Shown: one piece after another, positions 1-11,936 of the stretch
How the letters are laid out: each line of letters opens with the position of its first letter
How positions within the stretch are numbered: the first letter of the stretch is position 1
NCBI GenBank assembly: GCA_030844895.1
Contig: CM061231.1
Coordinates: forward strand, 83,920,706-83,984,705
Source: Ambrosia x helenae
Lineage: Eukaryota > Streptophyta > Magnoliopsida > Asterales > Asteraceae
Length of the DNA stretch: 64,000 nt
Direction of reading: 5' to 3'
Program-made: the position numbers and the translations under genes
Notes under the pieces: generated by a model
What the model was told of the DNA's origin: nothing
The model's input: the letters and a program-made list of their open reading frames with translations, nothing else
The model's database searches: none

Positions 1-1342
1 ACTATTTTTAATCATTTAAACATGATTTAAACTCAATAAATCAGTTTTAAATAAAAATAAATGGAGAAAAATGATAAAAAAAATTATTTATATTATTTTT
101 CATCACAAGGTAACTGTTTTTCATCAAAATAACCTTTTTGAAGTTTATCTTGTATTTTGGTCTTATTTATGCTTAATAAGACATAAATAAATAAACTAAT
201 TATACATATATAAAAATCTCTTTTATAAATATTTTTATATAAAAATATTTCAGAGCTGAATATCATAAGTGTGAATCTTAGACTCATTTAATTAGTATGT
301 ATTCATTGTAATCGCTATATATTTAGTAAAATGATTTACTAAAACCTTTATATAAATTAATTAGAATATTTTTATTCAAAATATTCAAATGATAATAATT
401 AGTTTATTTTGTCATTTTAAGAAACTTAAAACATAATATGCCATCGTGATACATAATTGTCGTTAAATACATATTTTCATAAAAATACCATTTCCCCAAA
501 TAATTTAACGAACCCTAACGCCTTAGATTCTGGACGCCTTAGACTTTTAAGACATATCCCTTATTATTATTCTTATACATATAGGTTGAGTTCTTCAGAA
601 TTCGTAGTCTTAACTCGTGGCAAGTTTATTTGGATTTATCGTGCTTAGCAAAACAGTGAGTATACTTATCCCCTTTTTACCTTTTCTTACACTTTTGGGG
701 TGATTCATGTACACCTATGAAAACTTACACTTACACATATTCATAAACGTTTTTACATACAATTCATACACATGTTATGCTTTAAATTCTTGTGCTTGAT
801 GATTAGACATAAACGTAGTATACTTGCAATCGTTACATAATCATTAACTTTGCTAGCCGACTTTAACAATGGATAGCGCTATTTGGATTGACAACCCGCC
901 TAATGGAAAGTAGCTATGCGTTAGGGAAGTCTTGGGTCATTGTTAATTCCTTAGTCTTTGTCAACATAAAGGTTTGATTGTGACCCGCATAGTGTGCTTA
1001 CGTGTTTATCATACTGCCTTGAGTAAATCATAACACTTGAATTGTAAAACCTTTTTATACCTATATCATACGTACACTAATTAAGTGTACTCACCAACAT
1101 CATGTGTGTTGACAGATACTATTTTATACATGTTTCAGGAGATGCTTGAAGTTTATCACATAAGGCTTGGACTTAGACATCATGAATAAAACTTATGCTT
1201 TGTTTCTAGATGTAATGTTTTGAAATGTAATGTTTGACACTTGATCATGATTAAATAAATATTTGTATTTTAGTGCCTCAAGCTTATGAACAATCGTTAC
1301 CTCTTGACACCTCGATGTTTCCGCCATCGGTTGGGTGTTACA
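1..1342 (+). mobile_element. Ty3-type LTR, 3' portion (left end outside window)
   Basis: The stretch ends in the motif TGTTTCCGCCATCGGTTGGG followed by TGTTACA at 1342. The same terminus is seen in elements A and G of this window, so I read it as the 3' end of a plus-strand LTR of that family. It also has a central segment similar to the G LTR (a block around 840-1000 recalling the G LTR around 40200-40330). No coding capacity is visible and there is no partner LTR in the window, so solo LTR and 3' LTR of an upstream element cannot be told apart. Confidence 0.6.
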
Positions 1343-1475
1343 TCTGCTGTACCCTAATAACTGCTGTGACAACTACTGCTACAAAGGTCTAATAGATAAC
1401 AACTGCTAGAAAACAACTGATGACCAAAGGTCTGATGAAGAAAAACTGCTGAATCAAAGTACGGAAGACAAAAGG

Positions 1476-1510
1476 TCTGTTGGAGCCAACAGCACCTAGG
1501 CTCCAACAGA
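1476..1510. repeat. perfect 12-bp inverted repeat (hairpin)
   Basis: Positions 1476-1487 (TCTGTTGGAGCC) are the exact reverse complement of 1499-1510, separated by an 11-nt loop. It lies upstream of the TATA box of the Copia-like LTR. Confidence 0.8.
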
Positions 1511-1667
1511 TGATTCAAGACCATCAGAGTTTTCCTATCAGCTGTTTGCCTTTCAGAGTTTTCCAATGTAACAGTAGTTTGTATCAACAGATGTTTTATG
1601 TTTGTTATTCTATTAGAGGTCACTGTCTTAGGTGACGTCAGCCTAGGTCATCAGAGGTTTAGATTTG

Positions 1668-1678
1668 TCTATAAATAG
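1668..1678 (+). promoter_or_regulatory. TATA box of Copia-like LTR
   Basis: TCTATAAATAG lies mid-LTR and is followed about 25-35 nt later by a CT-rich, probably transcribed segment. It is the expected U3/R promoter position for a plant LTR. Sequence-only call. Confidence 0.5.
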
Positions 1679-1933
1679 AACAGTGCTTGTACTGTTCTCT
1701 TCATCACTCAAAACATTCTCTTAGACAAACAATCACAGAGTGATCAGGCTGAGGGGGAGTACTTGTACAATTGTTTGTAATCATTTGATATTATGAAAAC
1801 ATTCGATTGGAAAACATTTATTCTCTTGTTTTGATTAATAGTTTATCATTCCGCTGCACTTTCCATTTATAATTCACTTCTTCTATTGTTCTTATTACTT
1901 AAACAATCAAAACAATCAAACTCAGATCCTAAC

Positions 1934-3071
1934 AATTACAAGTTTTGTCCTTTAGGTATATACCTGATTGCAAAAAATGTCCTTTAACTTCAAAATTGAT
2001 TGGTTTTGTCCTTTATCTTTTAAAATCTTGGACGTTATGTCCTTTATGGCTAACTCGATTAGTTTTCTCAGTTAAATCATGTCATATGACCTGCACATGA
2101 GGGTATTAAGGTAAAATCGCCCACCTCTGTTATGTTCTTCGCCAAATATGCAAATTATAAACCCTAGACGAGATTACCACCATCACCAACCCACAATCAC
2201 TACCAACCCTCAGCACCTGAAACCTCTGATTCGAATCCAATTTAATGGATCTTTTAACCACTTTTGTACAAATTTAGAAGATCCAAACAGCCAAACTCAC
2301 AAAGTAATACATTTCCTTCTTCAATAAGCTCTTGAAATGCCCTGTTCAACAAATGGCACACTTTCCCTCCATTTTGAAGGATCATAAAAGAACTCCCTAA
2401 ACAAAGCCACATAACGATCTGGCCTGGAATTAAATTCGCAAAAAAGTATAGCATGGAAATTTGATAATTATTCCACGAAAACAAATTGTTTTCAAGAATG
2501 TCAAGCATGAAGTTTTTTAACTAACGGAAATACATGAAAATTCTTACTATCATTTAATTAGTAAATAATGATAGGATACGGCTATGATTATATTATAAAT
2601 AGGTAAAGTACCTGGTCACGAGGTCGCGATTTCATCCGGTTTGCAATATAAATATCAGTTAATCCCTGTCTCTCCTGCACTAGAACCGGATACTATCAGA
2701 AAATGAAGGGAAAGAACAAAAAGTGGTTAAAAGATCCATTAAATTGGATTCGAGTCAGAGGTTTCAGGTGCTGAGGGGTTGGTAGTGATTGTGGGTTGGT
2801 GGTGGTGGTGGTGGTGAGTGGTTGTGATGGTGGCAATCTAGTCTAGGGTTTATAATCTGCATATTTGGGGAAGAACATAAAGGAGTGATTTTACTGTAAT
2901 ATCCTCATGTGCAGGTCATGTGACATGATTTAACTGAGAAAACTAACCGTGTTAGCCATAAAGAACATAAGGTGTAAGATTTTAAAAGATAAAGGACAAA
3001 ACCAATTAATTTTGAAGTTAAAAGACATCCTTTGCAATCAGGTATATACCAAAAAGAAAAAACTTGTAATT
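1934..3071. mobile_element. 1.14-kb DNA element with ~340-bp terminal inverted repeats
   Basis: The left arm (1934-2267) and right arm (2716-3071) are near-complete reverse complements along their whole length. They start AATTACAAGTTT on the left and end AAACTTGTAATT on the right, with scattered substitutions and small indels (a GGT repeat differs). They enclose a 448-bp core. Long TIRs of this size fit a non-autonomous Mutator-like (Pack-MULE) or foldback element. No transposase is present and I could not find a convincing TSD. Confidence 0.72.
2254..2508 (-). pseudogene. unidentified ORF fragment inside the long-TIR element
   Basis: An 84-codon open frame fills much of the core of the inverted-repeat element and ends at the inner edge of the left arm. 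The composition looks protein-like, with a hydrophobic stretch (residues ~18-44) and no low complexity. I do not recognise the family. Position and truncation suggest a host exon fragment picked up by a Pack-type element. It is not a complete gene: no upstream coding exon is visible. Confidence 0.35.
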
Positions 3072-3937
3072 CAGTCAAAATATAATAAAATTTATATACA
3101 CTTTACATCATGTCAGCTAGCATGTCCATGGATTGATACTGGGTTCTTACTAATATCATACACATATATCATAGGTCCAGTTGTCAATTTATGTGTAATT
3201 CTAAAGTGAAAAACGTTGCATAAATTTAAAACCTAAATATGTGAAACCCGAGTGGCGATGTGGCAAAAGATGGCGTCACCGTCTTTAGTTAATAGCGTAG
3301 TTTTCACTTTTTTAAAACGTGATTTGACACTATTAATAGTGTACCTTAGTTTTTAAATAGATAGTATGACTATTATAGTTTTCATTTTTTATAAGTTGAT
3401 CACAAAACTTTTATTCCTTGAAGTTAAGCAACAAAGATTTTAATTTTTAGTTTTTCCCGTCAACTTTGACCAAAAAGTCTTCTATTTTATTTTTCTAATA
3501 ATTACTATATACCACCCTCAACTTTAATTAAACTTATTAACCATCCCATCCAAGATAATATTTAGATTTGTATTACTTTAAACGTTTGTATCAGGTTCAA
3601 CCCATAATTACACAAACATCATGTTTAACACCCCCACTCCATCGTTGTCCACATCCGGTTTCCTTTGTCTTTCTTGGTAGACAAGTAATTAAAGCGGGTC
3701 ATTTAGAAATAGATATCTTTTACCACTAGTACAACAATATTAGTTTGGTACATGTCTTTTTCCATCATCCATTTAATAATTGACACATTACCAAACGTTA
3801 GTGTACGTACTACAACTTTAAATGCACGAAGTACTACCATTTCTATTTTCTACTCTTCAACCTTCCGAATGAAGTTACCCTATCCTACTCAACACAATTA
3901 TAACTTGGATGGCCCCAACGACATAAACATTAATTAG
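3072..3937. other. AT-rich non-coding stretch
   Basis: I see no ORF of substance, no terminal repeats and no match to other parts of the window. Short open frames here lack any recognisable domain. Confidence 0.6.
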
Positions 3938-4285
3938 TTTTTTTTTTTTTTTTTTTTAAGGGTGACTTTCTATGTACCGGACCGAATTGATCACCGGGTT
4001 TCGTCTAAGACGTTACCCGTCAGTTCCGCCCACGAACGCGATGTTCTATCGGGCCCTGACCGACGCGCAAACTGACCTTCGCCCGGAAACCATACTGCCC
4101 CGTACGAGAATCTTGCTGGGGTAACAGTTGGTTAAAACCGGGTTACCCTCCAAATCGAATCATGCCTCGGTAGGAACTATTTATCATAGGGTTTTCTCAA
4201 AATGCAGACAGCAAGGATCGAACCCAAGCCTCCCAAATAGAAGGTTGAGCCTTTCATCAACTGCTCTGCAAGTGGGGATAAAGTT
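3938..4285 (-). mobile_element. tRNA-derived SINE
   Basis: Read on the minus strand, a GC-richer body of ~330 bp ends in an A-tract (20 T on the plus strand, 3938-3957). Near its 5' end is a good Pol III B box, GGTTCGATCC (plus 4215-4224), preceded ~25-45 nt upstream by an A-box-like segment (AGAGCAGTTGATGAAAGG, plus about 4246-4263). Body length, boxes and A-tail fit a plant SINE. No clear TSD was found and the exact 5' end is uncertain. Confidence 0.6.
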
Positions 4286-4659
4286 ACAAAACAATGTAAA
4301 ATTTAGGGAATAAAGTTATATTTTAAATTATTGAAAAGTCTAACAAAATAATTTAAGTTTTAATTTATAAGCATACTTTTTTTAATTTATTTTCATTTAT
4401 AGATACAATTCAAAAGGTTAGACATCGATAAAGGTGGTGGTGGTTTCTGAATATCGACGGAGAAAATTTGATTTCCATCTAGAAAGATGGCATCACTATG
4501 AAGTGATCATCACCCACTTGTTTACTTTGTGTGATAAAAAAGAAATTTCATTTAATTTGTTACAAATTACATAAATTCATTTTTGTAAACATGAATACTT
4601 TTTTTATTATTTCCATTAAACTATTAAGATTTCATAATCTTTATAATTAGGGAAAAATC
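4286..4659. other. AT-rich non-coding stretch
   Basis: Nothing recognisable. It separates the SINE from the 5' LTR of the outer Copia element. Confidence 0.5.
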
Positions 4660-4807
4660 TGTTAGCCGATTATTGAGTGAGTCAAATATCGGTGTATTCA
4701 ATGTATTAATTTGTGATTATTAGTGTCCGTATTTACGTCATTTCTTTGTATGTATTTATGTAACACTTTGGGTGAATAGAATGATCAAGAAATTATACCA
4801 CTTTACA
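4660..4807 (+). mobile_element. 5' LTR (148 bp) of the outer Copia element
   Basis: It starts TGTTAGCCG and ends CTTTACA, immediately followed by a tRNA-iMet primer site. Very short LTRs like this occur in several small Copia lineages. The element's 3' LTR is not in the window. Its gag follows at 6472 and later relics lie at 53866-54576, after the insertion of element T. Confidence 0.7.
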
Positions 4808-4818
4808 TGGTATCAACC
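4808..4818 (+). promoter_or_regulatory. primer binding site (tRNA-iMet) of outer Copia
   Basis: TGGTATCAACC directly abuts the LTR end and matches the complement of the 3' end of plant initiator-Met tRNA for its first eight bases. It fixes both the LTR boundary and the plus-strand orientation. Confidence 0.75.
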
Positions 4819-4860
4819 ATCTAGGGTTGATTTCGATCACCGCTGTCGTCCCTTTCAAAG

Positions 4861-6377
4861 CATGTACTACTAGAAAAAGTGCCTTTAATAACATACAAAT
4901 AATGACATACGTTAATTTAATTTAATGACATGCAAAAGTGTATGTTATAAAAAAATGTCATCTTTGGTGAAATTTGAAAAATTAAAGACGCTCTTTTCTA
5001 TGCGTCACGAATTTTGTGTCAAAAATTTAAAAACATGACTTTATCCAAAATTGCGTGTCATGCTTTTGTGTTATTAAATTTCAAATTCCCTCCACTTTCT
5101 CAGCCACTTATCTCAAAAAAAAAAAATAAAAAAAATAAAAAAAAAGTTGTTAAGAATATTGGTTCCCCTCCCTCTATATCTCTCTCTGCTTTAGATTATA
5201 CATCCTCTCTCTCTCTCTCAAAGTTCAGATAAGTAATCCTTAACACATTCTTTAAAAAAACAAACTCATCACCTCCTTTTCTTCTTTCCGAATCTCAAAT
5301 CACATCCACTATTTTCCCTCCCAATTACACCTTTCTCCTTCTTTGTCGCCTGAGAAAACCATCGCCTCATCGTCGCTTATCCGACGCTACTACGTCGTCC
5401 ATTCTCACCCACAACTTTCACACAGCTAATTAATTCCGTTTCTTACTTTCACGCCCTCCTTTTTGTAAATTTGATTCCGATTCATCTCTATTTTTTGTCC
5501 ACACTAAATATTACCGGATGGGAAATGTGATTAGGTTAGGGATTATCAATGAAAGTCTCGTGTCTAATTATCTGACCGTGTGTGATGGGAAATGTGATTA
5601 GGTTAGGGATTATCAAAATTAGAAAGTGGAGCGGAAATCAGTGGTGGTGGCTGCAATTGTGGGGGCAATGTAGGTAGAAAATAGTGGAAGAAGGTGGGTG
5701 TTAGGGTGTGGTGGAGGATAGTGGTTATCCGAGGTGGTATGCATAGTTTAGGGTTCCCAATTGATAGCAGCAAGCGGTGGTTTAGGAGATGTGGTGGAGG
5801 TGGTCGGAGTAATGGTGGTTGTAGTGTGGTTATGATGGTGGAGAAAGTAGTGTGTGGTTTAGAGTGGAGAAGATGAAGTGGTGGATTGGGAGGTGACAAA
5901 ACTACCCTACTACAAAACATTCAAACGTCCATTGTTGTTATTGTTAGAGCCTGAGAAGGAAGAATATTCTGGTAAGATTTATTTTCATTAGCTTATTGCT
6001 ATTATTATTGTTTAACTAGTTTTGAGGATTGTTTGAACTGTTAATGAGGGTAATTTGGTATTAAATTGATTCAACTTTGAAGCTGAATGTGTATGTGAAT
6101 GATTATTTAGTTAGGGATTTTGAGTCTAGTTGATGGTTAGGTCATGAAAATAGATCCTAACAACCTTTTATGTTTCTGCTTGTCTCATGTTTTGTGAAGT
6201 TAAGATGACCTGCTGGCGATGTTATATTTGTTGGATTAATCAGTTGGTTTAACGGGTCACGGGTCAACGGGTAAATGGGTCATCCGTTAATTAACGGGTC
6301 ATGGGTAAGAAGTTGTCCAAAGTTGACTGAGTGAGCTGGATAATGGATGTTAAGGATCAGCATATGTACTTGCTAGT
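4861..6377. mobile_element. 1.5-kb insertion in the Copia leader, flanked by 12-bp direct repeats
   Basis: TCCCTTTCAAAG occurs at 4849-4860 and again at 6378-6389, and Copia leader/gag sequence continues on both sides. The simplest reading is an inserted segment of 1517 bp with an 8-12-bp target duplication. The insert begins CATGTACTACTAGAAAAAG and has a CT-rich stretch (5150-5480) resembling a gene 5' UTR and leader. I saw no clear terminal inverted repeats or transposase, so the class is open (Mutator-like is possible from TSD size). Confidence 0.5.
5517..5616. repeat. 33-bp direct repeat, two copies 67 bp apart
   Basis: The block starting GATGGGAAATGTGATTAGG is present identically at 5517-5549 and 5584-5616 inside the 1.5-kb insertion. 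Confidence 0.8.
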
Positions 6378-6471
6378 TCCCTTTCAAAGAAATATGTCTC
6401 AATTGGCTTCTTCTTTCCTTCACTTTGTTTTCGTTTACCGCTGTCAGCCGAGTACATCCTTGGATTTCCTC

Positions 6472-6953
6472 ATGGCCGATAAAGCTCCTGCTTCATCCAA
6501 TGAAGACACCGCAACGAAACCACTTCATCTGGTTTACACGGTGTCGAATATTCAAAACAAGGTTCACGTTCTTGATGGTAAGAAAGTTTCATACGTTTTA
6601 TGGGGTACACTGTTTACTCTCCATGCTAAAGGATATAATGTTCTTAATCACATTGATGGTTCGCCGCCACCCAATAAGGCATCTCCAAAGTTTGAAACAT
6701 GAGAAAACATCGATTCCATTGTCTTACAATGGAACTATGGTACTCTCTCGGACGACCTTCCTACTCCGCGTCATGCATGATGAGTCCACTGCCTCGGAGG
6801 CGTGGCTTCAAGTAAAACATCTTTTTGTCAATAACAAAGGCCCGAGGTCACAAGCCCTTCAACATGAACTCGCAAACCTTACATTAGCCTCTATGCTTTC
6901 TCTTGATGCGTATTGTCAAAAGATACATGACTTGACTGCTTGTTACCATCAAA
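6472..6953 (+). pseudogene. gag: Copia gag (UBN2-type), 5' part, broken
   Basis: The start codon at 6472 opens a product with the YTVSNIQNKV...LDGKKVSY pattern followed by LHAKGYNVLNHIDG, typical of plant Copia gag/UBN2 proteins. The frame stops at 6702. Downstream homology continues in another frame with EAWLQVKHLFVNNKG and LDAYCQKIHDL, so at least one frameshift and stop have accumulated. The gene is then cut at 6953 by element T and resumes at 53866 with a segment containing FHLAKGLPKEYDTL. Not functional. Confidence 0.75.
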
Positions 6954-8975
6954 TGTGACACCCCGCCTAAGGCGGAAACACGGGGTGCAACTGAAATGAT
7001 TTCAAAGCACAAAAGTCACACGAGCATTATTGAATAAAATAGGAATTACCATTTAAAACATTCAAGTCTTACAAAGAATAACATTAATTGTTTGAATTAG
7101 AAACCATTGTTAAAAGTGTTTAGATCAAAAATCACAATAATAGTTCAGAAGATGGTATCCCTTGAATGCTCGCACGCGACCTTCCCAAGTTCCATGCTCC
7201 ATGCTAATTTCCTGAAAAACATGCATGAAAAATATATGGGTCAACAAAAAGTTGGTGAGTTCATGGGTTTTGTATGTTGGACATATAATCCCAAATCTGA
7301 CTAAATTACTGCCTAGCTAGGGCAATAATTAATATGTGATCTAACATGAGCCCATAACCAAACCTTGACACGATGAGCCTCGCCCATTGTACACTCAAGA
7401 CAATGAATAAATATGAAATACTAGCACTCTTTTGATATCTGTCATCAGGTCAGAGCGACTGACTAAGAGTGGGGGGTGTCAACCCAATAGATCTATTCTG
7501 GTGTTTCATGGCTAAGTCCATAGCTAATGGTTACGGTATGATGTATGACACGAGGGCTTAATGGATCCTGAATTGTAATGTCTCATGTTCACATAATAGT
7601 CATGTATTGTAACTGAAAACTGTACGCATGTTTTTCCTCCGGAAAAATGTAAAAATAGTGAAAAGGGGCAGTGATACTCACCTTATGGTATTTCTTGGAA
7701 ATGAACTAATGAGTCTGAGCTAGAGAGATCCACCTACATATCCTATGTAAAAGAGACATTTTAGGTCTATGTTACTTGTACTATCTACAAGTGATTAACT
7801 TGTTACGCTTGTCCTTGTAACTTAACTCTTTAAGTTAAATGTGCCTTTGACGGAAAGATTTACATATTTAATGACTTATTTGCCAAAGGATACAATGTTT
7901 ACCCTTTTAAATGTTCCACATTATGGTTTCTAATGTAGCATTTTCCAAAATATGAACTTCAGGTTTTATGTTGAAGGATTCACCTTCTTTATGTAAACTA
8001 GTGATCTTGACAAAAAGATAGCTTAGTTTCTTGGAAAAACATTACTTTTACTTTGGGAAAGCAGGTGTTTTATATACTGTGATGTGCTCATGTGTTGAAG
8101 GTTTCACAACTTTTGTCTTGTTATGTGTATAGATACCATATTTAAGTATGTTTAACCTATTATTTTCATAACTTGACAACTTTGTGAAAATAATAATATT
8201 TCATGTCAAAATATTACTTTTCTTGAAAACACATTGATTTTTGTAAGCATTGTTATAATCTAACAACTTTCAACACTAGGCCTTATGTTATTGAGTTTAG
8301 AAAACATATACATCTTCTTATAAATTTTTCGGCCATGATGGATATATCTCCATATATGTTTCGGCCCTATGAAGGTGTAAACACATACTTTTACCACTAA
8401 CATAATATATTTTAGAGCATGAGTTCACTCACTTGTTTGATTAAGTTACAAGAGTAAACATACTAGTGAACAACTTTGTATTTAAAAGACTATGTAAAAA
8501 TAAAAACATAGGTTTAAGAAAACAATGTTATACTTCCTATTGTGTTGAGAAAAAGAGGGAGTTAGGGCCTTGTACAACTTGGTTATGCTCCTTGTACCCC
8601 TAATGATCCCTTGAAAGTTAATGTTTATTGTTAGTGACTTGTGTGTGAGTGGTGGTGTGGTGGCCGAGTGGTGGTGATGGTGCGGCGGTGGTGTGGTGGC
8701 CGAGAGAAAGAGAGGAAGAGGTGGAGGGATTGTGTTAGTTGTTTGTAGCACTAATCCTTCTAATCCTTGGCCCTTTATATAGAAATTAAAATTGTCATGG
8801 TATCATGACTTAGGAAAGGTGAAAGGAAGCATCTTTCCTTTTTAGTGTAAGATCAAGTGAAAGTGGATTTTGGCTTAGATTGTGGGCATGTTATGGAGTT
8901 GATGTGTGCATGGTGCACCTTGCGAAGAGGGGGCAGAAATTAGAGGGTGTTTGGGAGGTTTAGGCTTAGTCAACT
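6954..8975 (-). mobile_element. element T 3' LTR, first part
   Basis: It is homologous to 50886-52919 of the right LTR. It begins TGTGACACCCCGCCTAAGG, the LTR 3' terminus read on the complement. A CT/GT-rich leader with a minus-strand TATAAAG-type box lies near 8770. The LTR is cut after CAACT (8971-8975) by element A and resumes at 32051. Confidence 0.85.
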
Positions 8976-11936
8976 TGTAACACCCCAACCGATGGCGGAA
9001 ACATCGAGGTGTCACGTATGAATGATTGTTTAGTAGCTCATGGTAATACATATGTTTAAATAATTCTTTATTTCATTACAAAATTGAATTACATTAAAGT
9101 CTACATCAAATAATCAAACAAAGCTTAAAACTTCAGATATCTCCTCATGCTAGCTCTAGACTTCAAGCATCAGTATTTCCTGTTGAGTTTGGAAAAAATG
9201 GGGGGGGGGGTCAACTAGAAGTTGGTGAGAATACATAAGCCATGTTAAGCAATTAAGTTTAAGAATAAAAGTTTAGCAATTCATATGTCTACCGTAAGTT
9301 TAAGTCTACATGAATAAACATGAAGTGTTGTATGCACATAATCAAACCTCCGACTAGTTTAGGTCCATCCCGTCATCCACGGTTCACCTTAATATCACGT
9401 TGGAACGATAACAATCACCCGCGCTCCCCATAAAAGATGGTCAACGAATCTAGGTGGGATTGTCAATCCAATAGATCTATTATTGAGTATCGCCGGCTTG
9501 GCCATAGCTAATGATTATGTATGTTGAAGTTTAAGTCTAACTGTTGTTGTCTAAATCATGAGGCATTAAAGTTTACAACTAGACATGTATGTAGAATTGC
9601 TTAAGTATAATGTTGCAAGTATAAAGAATTGCATAAACATGGTTACGTAAACTCACCTGAAATTCAATGTGCAAGTACTAGCAAGTAGCAACAAATCTGA
9701 ATTTGGAGAAATCAAACTCTTGTATCCTATTACAAATAAACGATGCCTTAAATTCTAATGCAATAAACTTGTCTCGTTTCTTAGTTGTAAAGATAGTTAT
9801 TCAACTACCTAGACTCGTATTGTAAGCAATACGTGTCTTGATGAGTGTAGGATTTATCGAACCGATAGTAATTTGGTTTAGATTCGCGAAAATATATACG
9901 TGTGCATGGTTGTTTAAATAAATACTTCATTATAATATACGAAGTTGTATTTGAAATTACTATTAAGGCAATATTTTGATTATTAAAAAAACTATAACGT
10001 TCGCAACTCAACTTGGACGTTAATTCTTTTCGTAGTTCGTGTAGTGTATATATATATGTATATATATTTCTAGTATTGTAAAGTAAGGTTTGCTAATAAA
10101 TTTAATTGCAATACATAACTTTAATTGTACAAAATGATAGATTTGACCATCCAATATGTTGCTTATATTTTATAAAAATTTGGGCAGAGTCTCCTCTGTT
10201 TTTGTAAGATACCAGACAACGCAAGTCGTCTATTTTATCTCAAGACTCAATAGTCAAATTTCACAACACGCAACATTATTTAACTAAGTTATTTTACTCG
10301 ACGAATGGTTTAACTTAAAACGCCATAATAATGAGAAACTATACATTTCGACAAGTGATATGTTTACATATGTAGTTTAACATTTAATTAACCTCGCGAC
10401 ATTAAGTATATTATAAGTTAGTTATTTTTCCGTCCCTTCGAGTCACTAATAAAATAGCTTTTAGTCGCAATCGGTTCAGTTCGTTCTACACAAAAATAAT
10501 CTAACCTTACGCGAAGGAAAAGATAAAAGAGACCGAATAAAGGTGCGCGTTATACCTTCCCAATATGTGCTAGCGAACCGAGCGTCGACAGATCTGATCG
10601 CTTTGACCGGGATTGACCCATTGACTAAAGTTGACCGGAATGGAATCTGACTACAGTTGACCAGAAGTTGACCAGCTCTTGACCTGAACCGAAGCTTGAC
10701 AAACTCTAACCGGTTCTGACCGATTGACTCGGAAGGAAAAATGAACCACGATTGAGACTAACCATAACAATGTCCTGTTGTCGACAACATAACCATCGTC
10801 ACATCCGGCCATAATAAAAAGAACAGACAAAGACAAGGAGTTGGCGAGTAAAAGAAATAAAAAAAAAGAGAAACATTAAAGGCAAACCTTCAAAACGAGT
10901 CCGGCCGACTGTTTGCTCGTGACCAGCCACAACCACGAACAAGAACACTCGATTGAAAAAAAAGAGGCATCTTCGGGTTAGGGGTAGATGGTCGGGTCAT
11001 GACCTGTGTTGCTGCCGCTGCTGCTGATCTGTGCCTCAGCATCATCCTCGTCCGTTCCTGATGTCATGGCGGCGGGTAGGGTGGTTATGTGATGGTTTCC
11101 GCTACTTATTTGGAGAGGAAAGGAGGGTGGTGGCTGGTCAGTGAGTAAGAGGAAAGAAGAGGTTCGGGTGATGGTGGTTGTTGGCTCGGGTTCAATCGGA
11201 ACCCCTGTCCGGTTGCCGGACTGTAACGAGAGGGAGGAGGAGAGTAAGGAAAGGTGTGCATGGGTTGGTGGAGAGGTGATTGTTTGCGAGGATGAGGGAG
11301 TTTGGTGGCAGTTATGGCGGTGGTTGGAGGTGTATGCAGAGGAGAGGATGAGGGTGGTGGTTGGCGGCGCCGCCGCGTTCGGTGGCCGGAGTGGAGGCTG
11401 GCGGCGGACTTGAGGTAAATAAAGGAGAGTGTTTGGATGTTGAACGTGTGGAGAAAAATGCAGGAAATGGAGGAGGAGCAAGAATATAGGGCTAGGGTTT
11501 ATGAGCTTGTAAGGGGTAAGGGTGATGAAGGAGATAGAGATATTATATAGCTAGGGTATTAGGTTAGGTGGAAGGATATACCGCATATACGAACCGGTCA
11601 AATGTCTCGACACTCGTATAAATACGTAACTAGTCTTAACTGCTAAAATAGTAATTTTGTGAAATTTATTTATGTAAACCGACTTAAAACGAGTGGTTGG
11701 ACTATGTATTTCTTATAATATATTTTTAGTCGCGTTTAAAAATTTACAAGGATACAGGTCGGTTTACCAGTATGTTATTACTTACGACGCGTTATTTGGC
11801 GAATTTAAATAATTAAATTTATTAATGAATAAGAATGTATTTCTTGTTAACGAGATATTATTGTTAACGATTTAAAATTGTTTTATGAATAAAATATTAT
11901 TATTATTATATTATTCGAGAAACGTTGTGCGTTACA
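8976..11936 (-). mobile_element. element A 3' LTR (2961 bp)
   Basis: It starts TGTAACACCCC and ends GTTACA, followed by the minus-strand PPT. This copy lacks the element B insertion. The paralogous empty site is ...AATATAC|GAAGTTG at 9936-9941. Open frames inside it (around 10978-11481) fall in the promoter/leader region and look like shadows of a CT-rich stretch, not genes. Confidence 0.88.
11541..11550 (-). promoter_or_regulatory. TATA box of element A LTR
   Basis: The minus strand reads CTATATAATA, followed by a CT-rich leader with AAACCCTAGCCC downstream. The equivalent site is present in the right LTR near 31660. It is a likely U3/R promoter for minus-strand transcription. Confidence 0.5.

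Larger units (their letters stand above)
1343..1933 (+). mobile_element. Copia (SIRE-like) LTR or LTR fragment
   Basis: This non-coding stretch carries a TATA box, a transcribed-looking leader with a GAGGGGGAGTAC motif, a CATTCCGCTGCACTTT block and a terminal ATCCTAACA. That arrangement is familiar from SIRE/Maximus Copia LTRs. The 5' boundary is not clear and no TSD was found. It lies directly between the Ty3 LTR tail and the long-TIR element. It could instead be another kind of LTR; the family name is recollection. Confidence 0.42.

Noticed and set aside
10978..11481. 167-codon minus-strand ORF in element A LTR
   Set aside because: Ser/Pro/Thr-rich translation of the CT-rich LTR leader. 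Equivalent sequence in the other LTR is disrupted. Not supported as a gene, although it is in the sense direction of the element.
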